Shown piece after piece: positions 55,240-64,000 of a stretch of 64,000 nucleotides of DNA. The notes beneath the pieces are model-generated. The model ran no database searches and was not told where the DNA came from. It saw only the letters and a list, made by a program, of their open reading frames with translations. A program made the position numbers and the translations under genes. The stretch is from positions 745,318-809,317 of the forward strand of contig BCGQ01000007.1 in NCBI GenBank assembly GCA_001599355.1, in the 5' to 3' direction. The DNA is from Nakazawaea peltata (Eukaryota > Ascomycota > Pichiomycetes > Alaninales > Pachysolenaceae). Each line of letters begins with the position of its first letter. Position 1 is the stretch's first letter.

Positions 55240-56391
55240 TCATTGATGGTCAAGATGTTTCGGAGTAATGAGGATCTTGACATGTTTATCCTTATGGTTG
55301 AACAACTGATCAAATGCTCCATCGATGGCATCTTTCAACAACACTTTGCGGGTAATCATTGAAGCAGCTTTTTTAACACTGATCGATCCATCTTCGAAAC
55401 TTTCAACTACTTTACGGAAATCTTCAAGAGTATAGCACATGCTTCCTGTGGCCATTTTTTCTTGGTAAGTTAAATCCATGACGTAATGTTCGACTGGTTT
55501 ATGAGACCAAACTGCAACATTCACGGCAGTTCCTCTTGGTCTTAAAGCATCAATTGACGTTCTATAAGTGATTGGAAATCCTGAACAATCAAATGAAACA
55601 TCAAAACCTTTACCATCAGGGGACAATTTTTGAAAGTCGGTGGTATCATCCATTGACAGACCCATTGGATCGAAGACTTGAGATCCCAAATCTTCAGCTT
55701 GAGATCTTCTAATTCCCAGTGGTTCTGAGCAAACAATAGCACCAGCTCCTTTTGCTTGTAAACATAAAATTAATCCCAATCCAATTGGACCTGCTCCTAT
55801 GATCAACAGCGACTGGCCTGGCTGAAATCTGGCAACTTCCATAGCATGCCAAGAGACAGCAAGAGGTTGAATCAAAGCAGCAACATCCAATGGTAAATCG
55901 TCTGGGATTTTCATGACATGATCAGCTCCATAAACAACGTAATCAGCTAATCCTCCATTTTCTGAACCTAATCCACAAAGTCCCAAATAGTCACAGATGT
56001 TACTAGATCCTTTTTCACAGGCAACGCACCAATCCTTGAACAGATTTTCTCCCAAAAAGTGGGTATAGTTTGCACGATCTTTACACGACAGAGTTGGTTC
56101 AACGACAACTCTATCCCCTGGCTTTAAATGGGTCACGTTCGCTCCTACTTCCTTAACGATGCCTGACATCTCATGACCCAACAGCATAGGCAGCTTCTTG
56201 CCGGTGATTTCATGCCCTTCATCATCTTTAGGGAAGAAGATAGGACCGTCCGTAATCTCTTTCAAGTCGGAACCACAAATTCCACACCATGATACTTCGA
56301 TTAAAACTTCATCAGGAGTCTCAATTGATGGCTTCGGCAACCCTGTATCGAATCTAATATCCCCTTTACCGTGAAATCTAATTGCATTCAT
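55240..56391 (-). CDS. BDH1: (R,R)-butanediol dehydrogenase type, zinc medium-chain dehydrogenase
   Basis: Cytosolic NAD-dependent oxidation of butanediol or reduction of acetoin/diacetyl. 383 residues (yeast Bdh1 382). Catalytic zinc Cys in CGICGSD (about 33-39), GHEMSG motif (about 68), NAD fold with IIGAGPIG (about 197-204), and the family-specific regions YLGLCG, AALIQPLAVSWHA and TGSMCYTLEDF. Codon 195 is CTG (55807-55809), directly before LIIGAGPIG, where Bdh1 and relatives have Ala. The first ATG of the frame is at 56389-56391. It is divergent from the glutathione transferase gene. Confidence 0.92.
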   Translation of the reverse strand: MNAIRFHGKGDIRFDTGLPKPSIETPDEVLIEVSWCGICGSDLKEITDGPIFFPKDDEGHEITGKKLPMLLGHEMSGIVKEVGANVTHLKPGDRVVVEPTLSCKDRANYTHFLGENLFKDWCVACEKGSSNICDYLGLCGLGSENGGLADYVVYGADHVMKIPDDLPLDVAALIQPLAVSWHAMEVARFQPGQSLLIIGAGPIGLGLILCLQAKGAGAIVCSEPLGIRRSQAEDLGSQVFDPMGLSMDDTTDFQKLSPDGKGFDVSFDCSGFPITYRTSIDALRPRGTAVNVAVWSHKPVEHYVMDLTYQEKMATGSMCYTLEDFRKVVESFEDGSISVKKAASMITRKVLLKDAIDGAFDQLFNHKDKHVKILITPKHLDHQ

Positions 56392-56802
56392 CTCGCTTAC
56401 AGTCTTCACACTATTCTTCTTATCTGACAGCTTTTTCTGCAGCCGGCTTGCTCACTAGGAAATATCACTGGCTCACTGTGTTACCGTTTTGGGCAACCCG
56501 AAGTTGCTGCCCCGTTTGCCTCCGTATTGCTCAGCAAAATATTAATCACGGAAATCTATAGGAATGCGCGGACCTACGTGGCAAGTTCCCCCTCATATGC
56601 GGCGCAATTTGACCAGATCATTAGCAAAATACTATTGATCACGTCATATCACCATAGAATCATCCCCCACTGCGCACCAATTAGGAAAATGAGAAACGGT
56701 GCACACAGTATTAGTAAGCGTTGCCCTAATTGGGCATATATAAATAGGGGTAGATAGGGTCCAATTGATAATGAGAACCCAGCTGAAAAATCACTTACAA
56801 AA
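56392..56802 (+). promoter_or_regulatory. BDH1/GST divergent promoter
   Basis: A TATA box (TATATAAATA, 56737-56746) lies 57 bp upstream of the glutathione transferase ATG. An upstream ATG at 56771 opens a 22-codon frame that overlaps the GST start. A repeated AGCAAAATA/TATTGATCACG-like segment occurs at about 56532-56547 and 56622-56642. Confidence 0.55.
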
Positions 56803-57483
56803 ATGCCTGCTACTTACGTTGACTCAATTGATGAACTAAAGGAGGGTTTGACCCTTCTTACACTGGGTACTCCAAATGGTTACAAAGTTACTATTTTCTT
56901 GGAATTGCTCGGTTTAGATTATTACGTTAAGAAGATCAATTTCTCTGATCTGGTTCTGGATAACAAGAAGGATTGGTTTGTCAAGTACAATCCTAATAGT
57001 AAGATTCCTACCTTGTTGATCAAGCACAAAGATGGTAGTGTTCAGGCTATTGGTGAAAGTGCTGCTATCTTGATATATCTTGCTGATAAGTACGATACCG
57101 AGCACAAATACCATTTGGCCAAGGACGATCCTTTGTATTATGAGGAATTGAACTGGATATTTTTCCAAATGGCTGGTTTAGGTCCAATGCAAGGCCAAAC
57201 CCATCATTTTGTCAGAGCTGCTCCTGAGAAGATTGAATATGGAATTAAAAGATATTGGACCGAGCTGAGCAGAAACTACGATGTCTTGGAACATCGTTTG
57301 AAGCAAGTAGGAACCGGGTATGTAGTTGGTGACCATATCACTCTTGCAGACATTTTGTTGTGGCCATGGATTGCTCGTCATGAGTGGGCAACTATTAGCC
57401 TTGATACTAGACCAAACATTCAAAAGTGGTTCGACAAATTAGGAGAAATCGAAGCTTTCAAGGTGGGCTCCTCAATTCCATAG
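56803..57483 (+). CDS. Ure2-like glutathione transferase (without prion domain)
   Basis: 226 residues. Thioredoxin-like N-terminal domain with GTPNGYKV (about 25-32), PNSKIPTL (about 65-72) and GESAAILIYLA (about 86-96); helical C-terminal domain with GPMQGQTHHF (about 127-136) and TLADILLWPW (about 180-190). These are the marks of the Ure2/YghU group. It lacks both the Asn-rich prion domain and the Ure2 insertion loop, so it is an enzyme-type member (glutathione transferase or disulfide-bond reductase) rather than the nitrogen regulator. The start is supported by the TATA box 57 bp upstream. Confidence 0.87.
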   Translation: MPATYVDSIDELKEGLTLLTLGTPNGYKVTIFLELLGLDYYVKKINFSDLVLDNKKDWFVKYNPNSKIPTLLIKHKDGSVQAIGESAAILIYLADKYDTEHKYHLAKDDPLYYEELNWIFFQMAGLGPMQGQTHHFVRAAPEKIEYGIKRYWTELSRNYDVLEHRLKQVGTGYVVGDHITLADILLWPWIARHEWATISLDTRPNIQKWFDKLGEIEAFKVGSSIP

Positions 57484-59903
57484 AATAATTTAGTTGGATA
57501 TACATTATGTTTGCTTAATTATTTGTAGCTTATAAGTTTAATGCATGAGCTTATTATCTTCAATGCTATCTTTAAATCTCGCATATGTCTCTGTTATCTT
57601 CAATCTTGACCTCATACAAAGCTGTTAAACATTTCTTGGCAAAAAATGCATTTTTTCATCATTTCGATCAGCTACACTTGTTACATTTGAGGGTGCTCTT
57701 TGTGTAAAGTTTCTCAAATAGAAAATCATTCATGAAGAAATGTCGGAATATTCTTTCCTATGTATTGTACATGGTTTCTGTTAATGCCAGCAAGCCTCCC
57801 TTCAATATTTAGATGAAAAATGTGCTTGACATTCTAAAGGTTTATCTGCTGTCACTCAACCTAGAGTCCCAGGGAGAATCTAATGTTAAAAATTGCATGC
57901 GCAATCCCTTGCAACTTATGGGTCACTTTACCTGGCAAGGCACGTTTAGACTCAGAAATGGCAGGACATCAGATACTATGACATTTTATCGTTCTTTTTT
58001 CGGCTACCAGCCTCGGTAAGCTGAGCATCCAATGGCAGTTCTTTCTTTGAATAGCGATTTGTTTCATCAATCAATTTACTATTTCTTTCTTTTAGTTCTT
58101 ATCGGCTTGCTTTTTAGTCAATGCTTGGCATTAAGATGACAACACACTAATAATTATTTCAAGCTCAATTAATGCCATAAACAATACGGGATACAGCGAT
58201 ATATTTTCCGGCTGTAACTTATGCACCAATAGAGTTCACCGAGAAGACAAGGATTTAACTGAATCTAATTGTATCCTATTATAACTGATCATCTTGTGAA
58301 GGGATTATAGAGAGCCTCTCTGAAAGGGAATATACATAATAAGTACGAGCAGAGTAGGAATCGTAGAAAGGGAATCCTCTTAGTTCCATGTGTATTCTTC
58401 CTCTATAAGGAGTTTGGTTTTTTGTAATCAATCCCTCAAATACGTCTGTCATTCGTTTAAACCCCTGTATCGGATTTCGTCATTGGAACAGCACATCAAG
58501 ACCTCGCACCTCCTTTGCAGCTAACTGTCATGAACAAGAATCTCATAATCTACAGTCCATTTATTTTCAGAATGAACCATTTCAAAAGTGAGACAACCAA
58601 CATCAGTCGTCGTAAATTACCAACCGATAATCAATTGGGATTTTGAGTGACATCTGCATTCATGGAGAATTTCGACGCTTGAGCTATTTCGAAGCTGCAG
58701 AAAGCGGTTGCATGATTGCTGTAGGCCATTCCTAGCCGAAAAAGAATCAGGAGGTATTCTCTGATCCTATAACTATGAAATCCCAAACATACTAGTTTAA
58801 ACTGATACAATTGAAATCATCTCGTTTATGTTTTGTTTTCGTTAGTACTGTGGTACAGAAGCGACGAAGTATGCCGTTAAAGGGTGAAATTTAACTAGGT
58901 CTCTTGTTTTTTATCTATTTTCGTCAACGGTGCACATTTTCCGACAGAGAAATGTACGCCCTTTTGCTTGTCTTAAAGTTTACCATCTGTGTTTGTCTTA
59001 TGTTTTCTCAAGAACTGTGTACATAAGAATTTATTTTTCTTTTCTTCGAAAATTAAGTTTGTGCGTGATCGAAGTCCCAAAACGGTCAAAAAAAGCTCCC
59101 AGCGCAGAAAATTAATATGGGAGGTGTGCAATAGGTATGGTAACTCTCTTAGTAATAAGTGTCTCATCGCAAAATAAAACAGCTCAAAACACGTTGCAGC
59201 AGATAAGTGCCACAAAAAACTAATGTTATTTGTCTCATTTTCTTTTCGTGTTCATCTTATCCCAATCAGGTAAAGAAACAGTCTTTAAAAAAAACGCACT
59301 GTTGCATTCATCCGAAAAGGGTTAAATTATGAGCTGGCCAGAATCAACATAAAGTCATTCATAGTTACGGGTGAAGCGTCTGCTCTGATCATTCTCCGCC
59401 CGCCGCCCAATAGCGAAGATCGCCCGAGACACTATCATAAACTATTTTCTAGACGTGATTGATTTCTTTTTTTCTCCTTGCGCAGTTAGCTTATCTAAAA
59501 AGGTAAAAAAACCGTCTTCAAAAAAAAACCCACTCAATGCGTGCTCGAAAAGGGTTAAATTCTCAATGAACCGAACAATATATAAAGGTGTCTTCCCCTT
59601 AGTCAAGTTTCAAGAGTTTTGTTCCACAATCAAGAATCATACCTTGACACCAATATGAATTTGTGAAATGTAAACTGCCAGCCTAACTACTGTCTTAACT
59701 CAAAACAGGATACGCTTTTCACATGAGACCAAGAGGTGGCAGTCATAACTCACCATCGATGTTACTTTCGCTAAAATTGGAGATGTATTGCATTTAGGAT
59801 TGGCTGTCAAGATCATTGATATAAATACAGATGGATGCCCCCATCTCTCGCATCTCTGTTCATCAAAGCAAAAATATTAATTCAAGTTTCAAGTGCTACA
59901 GAT
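57484..59903. other. Long upstream region of the adhesin gene (2.4 kb)
   Basis: No credible gene; frames are short and unrelated to known proteins. It ends with a TATA box (TATAAATA, 59820-59827) 77 bp before the likely adhesin start. AAAGGGTGAAATTTAAC near 58879-58895 resembles the core AAAGGGTTAAATT of a duplicated 60-bp element at 59269-59561. FLO-type genes of other yeasts also have multi-kilobase promoters with many regulators. Confidence 0.5.
59269..59561. repeat. Duplicated 60-bp element upstream of the adhesin
   Basis: Two related 60-bp blocks, 59269-59328 and 59502-59561. Both start GGTAAA(G/A)AAAC(A/C)GTCTT, continue into a poly-A stretch and a CACT motif, and end with the identical CGAAAAGGGTTAAATT. 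Distance start to start is 233 bp. The ends are conserved and the middle is less so, which suggests paired binding sites at fixed spacing. Confidence 0.75.
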
Positions 59904-62900
59904 ATGCCGGAGCTTCAGGTATATCTTAGAGGAATTTTAGTTTTCCTCTTATTCCATGTTCACCTTTCTATGGCTGCTGAGAATTTGAACAACACATTCG
60001 AGTTGGATCACTATGCATGTGTTATTGATGCCACGCCTCTGTATCCTGGATTCAGAGTTACAGCCTATAATTATCCTCTGTCAAATAAAACAGGTGTTAA
60101 CAGCCCTGACTATATGGCTTATGGTTACTTTGACTTGCCAATTGAGGGAGGATACGAAGGACTTTTAGATCCTACTACTGACAATCAGTCAGAAGATGAT
60201 AGAGAAACTGCCACTGATTGGACTACAGAAGTCTACGGTATTACTGTCACTGAACATCACTACCTTGTAGAGATGATTGCCTATTTCTATGCCACAGAGA
60301 CTGGATACTACCAATTCAGGTTTACAAAAATCGATGATGCCGTGATCTTTCTCTTTGGTGAATTTGCCTTCGACTGTTGTACCATGGATGTTGATTCATC
60401 CAATGAAGATGACCTCGAGTATGTGTTCTACAATAGTAATGCAGGCAATTATGTCGATGATCAAGGAGACTCTACTACCAGTGTCTGGTTGGCGTCCGTT
60501 TACTTGGAAGCAGATTACTACTATCCAATGAGAATTGTCTTCCTGAATATTGGAAAGGGATCTTCCTTGCTCTTCACCATGAAAACTCCAAGTGGCGCGC
60601 AAATTGACTGGGCTGACTCTGTATCCATTTTTAATTATACTCAAGACGAGAACATTTGTGGTGAAGTTGCCTTACCGCTTCGTACTACTACTGTTACCGA
60701 ACCTTGGACTGGTGTTGGAACTACAACAACCACTTACACTACAACATATACCTCTGGAAGCTCTATTGGTGAAGTCGTAAGTGTTATTATTGAGACACCA
60801 ACTCACACACCATCAACCGTCACTACCACTGAGCCTTGGACTGGATCAGAGACCTCAACTACTACTACCACAGATTCACAAGGGGATGTGTCAGTTATAG
60901 TCGAGACTCCAACTCATATTCCATCAACCGTCACCACCACTGAACCTTGGAGTGGCTCTTTCACTACTACTACTACCACTACTGATTCACAGGGGGATGT
61001 GTCGGTCATAGTTGAGACACCAACTAGCACGCCATCTACTGTCACTACCACTGAGCCATGGAGTGGAACCTTTACCTCTACTACCACTACTACCGACTCT
61101 CTCGGTGACGTCACCGTCATTGTTGAAACACCAACTATCATGCCATCCACTGTTACCACCACTGAGCCATGGAGTGGATCTTTCACTTCCACTACTACCA
61201 CCACTGGACCAGACGGAGGTGTCACCGAGATTGTTGAGACTCCAAGTGAGATGCCAGCTACCACAACCACTACGGAACCTTGGAGTGGAACGGTGACTTC
61301 TACGACCACCACTACTGGTCCCGATGGCGGTGTCACTATCATTGTTGAGACACCAACTAGCACTCCTTCCACTGTTACCACCACTGAGCCATGGAGTGGA
61401 ACTTTCACTTCCACTACTACCACCACTGGACCAGATGGTGGAGTGACTGAAATTGTTGAAACGCCAACTCACACACCTTCGACTGTTACCACTACCGAGC
61501 CTTGGACCGGAACTACCACTTCATATTCGACAACCACAGCTCCTAATGGAGATGTCACAGTTATCGTTGATACCCCAGCCTCTACTCCATTCACTATTAC
61601 TAGGACTACCCCTTGGAGTGGAACGTTCACCACAACTACCACAACTACAGATTCTCTTGGTGATGTTACTGTGATTGTTGAAACACCAACTGAAATGCCA
61701 TCTACAGTCACAACCACTGAGCCTTGGAGTGGTACCTTCACCTCTACTACCACAACGACAGGTCCAAATGGGGGCGTCACTGTTATTGTTGAGACCCCAT
61801 CCAGTGTTAGAAAAACAGATGGTTTGTTCACTACTACCACAACAGAGCCTTGGAGCGGTACTTTCACAACTACATACACGACACATGGTGATCTTGCGAA
61901 CTTCATCACTGTAGTTGTCGAGACTCCAGAGTCCAGTTCAAGTTCAACTTCACCTAGCTCGAGCCATTCGCCATCAACTATGACTACCACCTCACCTTGG
62001 AGTGGAACTGTGACGTCTACAACCACCACCACTGGTCCAGATGGAGGCGTGACAGAGATTGTTGAGACTCCAACTGACACTCCTTCTACGGTCACTACCA
62101 CTTCACCTTGGAGTGGTACCTTCACATCAACTACTACTACCACTGGCCCAGATGGCGGAGTAACTGAGATTGTTGAGACTCCAACTAACACACCATCCAC
62201 TATCACCACCACTTCACCTTGGAGTGGAACTGTGACATCCACCACTACTACTACCGGTCCAGATGGTGGAGTTACTGAGATTGTGGAGACCCCAACTCAT
62301 ATTCCATCAACCGTTACCACCACTGAACCTTGGAGTGGCACTTTCACCACTACTATTACTAAGACTGCTCCAAACGGAGATGTATCCGTTATCGTCGACA
62401 CTCCAGCTTCAACACCATATACCTTAACGAGAACAAGTGGTTGGAGTGAGTCATTTACAAGCACAACCACCACCACTGGACCAGATGGAGGTGTCACATT
62501 GATCGTCGAGACTCCAACTCATACTCCATCTACAAGCACCACTACTACTCCTTATGACGGTTCTGTTGTTACTACATCTACCTCTACTGAGCCAGATGGA
62601 GGGGCACTTGTTATCATCAAGACTCCAACTCACACTCCATCCACAAGCACTACCACCTCTCCTTATGATGGTTCCGTTGTCACTACGACTACTTCCACAG
62701 AACCAGATGGCGGTGCGCTTGTTATTATCAAGACGCCTACCCATACTCCATCAACAAGTACCACTACCACACCTTATGACGGTTCTGTTGTTACTACATC
62801 TACCTCTACTGAGCCAGATGGAGGGGCACTTGTTATCATCAAGACTCCAACTCACACTCCATCTACCATCACTACTACCACTCCTTGGGATAACTCCTAC

Positions 62901-63662
62901 ACTACCACTGTATCCTCTACCCAACCAGATGGTGATGTTGTCGTTTATGTTGAGACCCCAGTCTCTAAGGGACAGACTATTAGCCTTACAACTCCTTGGG
63001 ACAAGCCATACACTTCTACTTCGTACGCCACTAACCCAGATAATGGAGTAGTCACAGCTATTGTTGAGACTCCAGTCCACACTCACAGCTTGACAGATAC
63101 CTGGAGTGGAGATTACACCAAGACTTTGACCGCCACTAACCCAGATAACGGGGATGTCACTGTTATCGTCGATGTCCCAGGTGCCACTACCACTACCACT
63201 ACTTTGCCTGCTAAGGGAACTATCAGTACCAGAGTCATTACAGTCGAGACTCAAGCCGATGTCACTAACACTGTTGTAGAGCTTATTACCTGTGCTCCAA
63301 GTACTTCCAAGGGCAATGTTGTTACTGTGATTTCGACAATGTGCACATGCACTCTTAATCAAGATGGATCTACTCCAGCTTGTAACGGATCTTCCGGATC
63401 TGGCTCTGGAAACTCTGGTTCATCAGGATGCTCCGGTTCCTCTGGAAACTCCGGTTCTTCTGGAAACTCAGGTAACTCAGGTAGCTCCGGTAATTCTGGA
63501 AACTCTGGTTCTTCCGGTTCTTCTGGAAGCTCTGGCTCTGGTTCTTCTGATTCTGGTTCTGGTTCTGGCTCAGACACAACTATTTACGAAGGTGCCGCCT
63601 CCGCCTTGACTGCCCAATCTGGTCTCTTGGCTGCCTTGATTCTGTTCCTCTTCTTCTACTAG
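59904..63662 (+). CDS. Flocculin-type GPI-anchored adhesin with PA14-like domain
   Basis: About 1252 residues. The start at 59904 gives a good signal peptide (LRGILVFLLFHVHLSMA) and lies 77 bp after a TATA box; an upstream in-frame ATG (59835) is only 8 bp from that box, so it is less likely. The N-terminal domain (about 30-245) is PA14/Flo-like: YFYATETGYYQFRFTKIDDA with a possible calcium-binding Asp-Asp pair, AFDCC, and a late Cys pair partner in DENICG. About 22 flocculin-type Thr-rich repeats follow, then a Cys-containing segment, a Ser/Gly tract (SGNSGSSG) and a hydrophobic GPI signal. It likely acts as a lectin-like cell-surface adhesin. The ligand is unknown. Confidence 0.9.
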   Translation: MPELQVYLRGILVFLLFHVHLSMAAENLNNTFELDHYACVIDATPLYPGFRVTAYNYPLSNKTGVNSPDYMAYGYFDLPIEGGYEGLLDPTTDNQSEDDRETATDWTTEVYGITVTEHHYLVEMIAYFYATETGYYQFRFTKIDDAVIFLFGEFAFDCCTMDVDSSNEDDLEYVFYNSNAGNYVDDQGDSTTSVWLASVYLEADYYYPMRIVFLNIGKGSSLLFTMKTPSGAQIDWADSVSIFNYTQDENICGEVALPLRTTTVTEPWTGVGTTTTTYTTTYTSGSSIGEVVSVIIETPTHTPSTVTTTEPWTGSETSTTTTTDSQGDVSVIVETPTHIPSTVTTTEPWSGSFTTTTTTTDSQGDVSVIVETPTSTPSTVTTTEPWSGTFTSTTTTTDSLGDVTVIVETPTIMPSTVTTTEPWSGSFTSTTTTTGPDGGVTEIVETPSEMPATTTTTEPWSGTVTSTTTTTGPDGGVTIIVETPTSTPSTVTTTEPWSGTFTSTTTTTGPDGGVTEIVETPTHTPSTVTTTEPWTGTTTSYSTTTAPNGDVTVIVDTPASTPFTITRTTPWSGTFTTTTTTTDSLGDVTVIVETPTEMPSTVTTTEPWSGTFTSTTTTTGPNGGVTVIVETPSSVRKTDGLFTTTTTEPWSGTFTTTYTTHGDLANFITVVVETPESSSSSTSPSSSHSPSTMTTTSPWSGTVTSTTTTTGPDGGVTEIVETPTDTPSTVTTTSPWSGTFTSTTTTTGPDGGVTEIVETPTNTPSTITTTSPWSGTVTSTTTTTGPDGGVTEIVETPTHIPSTVTTTEPWSGTFTTTITKTAPNGDVSVIVDTPASTPYTLTRTSGWSESFTSTTTTTGPDGGVTLIVETPTHTPSTSTTTTPYDGSVVTTSTSTEPDGGALVIIKTPTHTPSTSTTTSPYDGSVVTTTTSTEPDGGALVIIKTPTHTPSTSTTTTPYDGSVVTTSTSTEPDGGALVIIKTPTHTPSTITTTTPWDNSYTTTVSSTQPDGDVVVYVETPVSKGQTISLTTPWDKPYTSTSYATNPDNGVVTAIVETPVHTHSLTDTWSGDYTKTLTATNPDNGDVTVIVDVPGATTTTTTLPAKGTISTRVITVETQADVTNTVVELITCAPSTSKGNVVTVISTMCTCTLNQDGSTPACNGSSGSGSGNSGSSGCSGSSGNSGSSGNSGNSGSSGNSGNSGSSGSSGSSGSGSSDSGSGSGSDTTIYEGAASALTAQSGLLAALILFLFFY
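60685..63150 (+). repeat. Flocculin repeat array, about 22 units of about 35 codons
   Basis: Each unit follows the pattern VTTTEPWSGTFTSTTTT, then GPDGGV or DSLGDV, then a VIVETPT linker. The early units read EPWTG/EPWSG, the later ones SPWSG, then PYDGS (three units), PWDN and PWDK variants. Bases 62550-62641 and 62772-62863 are identical over 92 bp, while the unit between them differs, mainly at silent sites. Many Thr codons and almost no CTG in this array. Confidence 0.9.
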
Positions 63663-64000
63663 AAAAAGAGAGCTGATCTACCCCAAAATGCCTACATTGC
63701 TTTGATTGTTTTGTTTAGGCATTGCCCAGCCTCCCCTTTTGATTTTGGTGATAGCGGTGAAGTTATCACCTCCTTTTTTAACGTTAGTACTGCAGAAACG
63801 GCCAAACGGCCAAGGCAATTCAAGTCAATCTTTGTTTGCCTTCACTGTCTGCATTTTTCANCCTTTCTTCTGGAGGCTTATTATTGATTAATAAATTATA
63901 TTGTATTAACTTCTTGTAGTAGTTCATTAAAGAGGAGTCACTAAGTTGTGTGTATTATACTAATTTTCCCTGATAAGGTACAGAAATTTGTAAATTGCAG
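63663..64000. other. Adhesin 3' flank to window end
   Basis: No gene seen. ACGGCCAA is directly repeated at about 63798-63814. One ambiguous base (N) is at 63861. The last bases end AAATTGCAG, which could be an intron acceptor of a gene beyond the window, but nothing supports it. Confidence 0.4.

Noticed and set aside
56803-57483. URE2 nitrogen regulator
   Set aside because: The protein lacks the Asn-rich prion domain and the Ure2 insertion loop; only the glutathione-transferase fold is present.
61469-62245. Long minus-strand open frame (about 258 codons) antisense to the adhesin repeats
   Set aside because: It arises from the repeat periodicity of the adhesin coding strand (Val-rich mirror of Thr/Ser codons). 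It has no start context or domain of its own.
1-64000. CUG-Ser code, as in the Candida/Debaryomyces clade
   Set aside because: The conserved residues at CTG positions are Ala rather than Ser in the best-aligned cases (MSP1, KRE33, BDH1, ATP17), and CTG is frequent and found inside membrane helices.
63990-64000. Intron acceptor of a downstream gene at the window end (TTGCAG)
   Set aside because: No donor, branch site or coding frame around it can be seen.

Overview
The window is nuclear DNA of a budding yeast (Saccharomycotina). It is gene-dense, with single-exon genes on both strands, a few short introns (GTAAGT-type donor, TACTAAC-type branch site, 49-86 nt), polymerase-III tRNA genes, and clear orthologues of Saccharomyces cerevisiae genes. 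CTG codons are common. At many positions where the protein family carries alanine (Msp1, Kre33, Bdh1, Atp17, Cia2, Git1, a PhyH dioxygenase, Rsc4) this genome has CTG. That pattern points to the CUG-to-alanine clade (Pachysolen, Nakazawaea, Peterozyma; NCBI code 26) rather than the standard code or the CUG-Ser clade. I think this is the most important property of the window, because a standard-code translation puts Leu at every CTG. Species is not established; by eye the base composition looks less AT-rich than I recall for Pachysolen tannophilus, so Nakazawaea or Peterozyma are reasonable guesses.

Layout. 1-11 kb: 3' part of SET1, two tandem SDR reductase paralogues, MSH1 and NAF1, with two identical intron-containing tRNA-Arg(ACG) genes 5 kb apart. 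11-22 kb: VPS70-like peptidase, an NDT80-family regulator, KRE33, NRK1 (3' ends overlapping), CIA2 and MSP1. 22-32 kb: a GPI-anchored wall protein, a 2.5 kb divergent non-coding region, a PhyH-type dioxygenase, an unrecognised (possibly Inp2-like) protein, a GIT1-type transporter and a TAGTA microsatellite. 32-41 kb: ASK1, four small spliced genes (MDM35, ATP17, LSM6, SDH6), VPS71, a KH-like unknown and a LIM/RhoGAP protein (RGA). 41-57 kb: a Zn2Cys6 regulator, DFM1 (spliced), RFX1, a secreted unknown, DGK1, RSC4, MEH1, CAT2, BDH1 and a Ure2-like glutathione transferase. 57-64 kb: a long non-coding region with a duplicated 60 bp element, then a flocculin-type GPI adhesin with about 22 Thr-rich repeats.

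The genes are mostly unlinked housekeeping functions: chromatin (SET1, VPS71, RSC4), mitochondria (MSH1, MSP1, MDM35, ATP17, SDH6, CAT2), ribosome and RNA work (NAF1, KRE33, LSM6), kinetochore (ASK1), ER quality control (DFM1), lipid (DGK1, GIT1) and TORC1 control (MEH1). There is no mobile element, CRISPR array or viral gene that I can support. The accessory-like parts are the two cell-wall genes with their long upstream regions, and the repeat-rich intergenic spacers.
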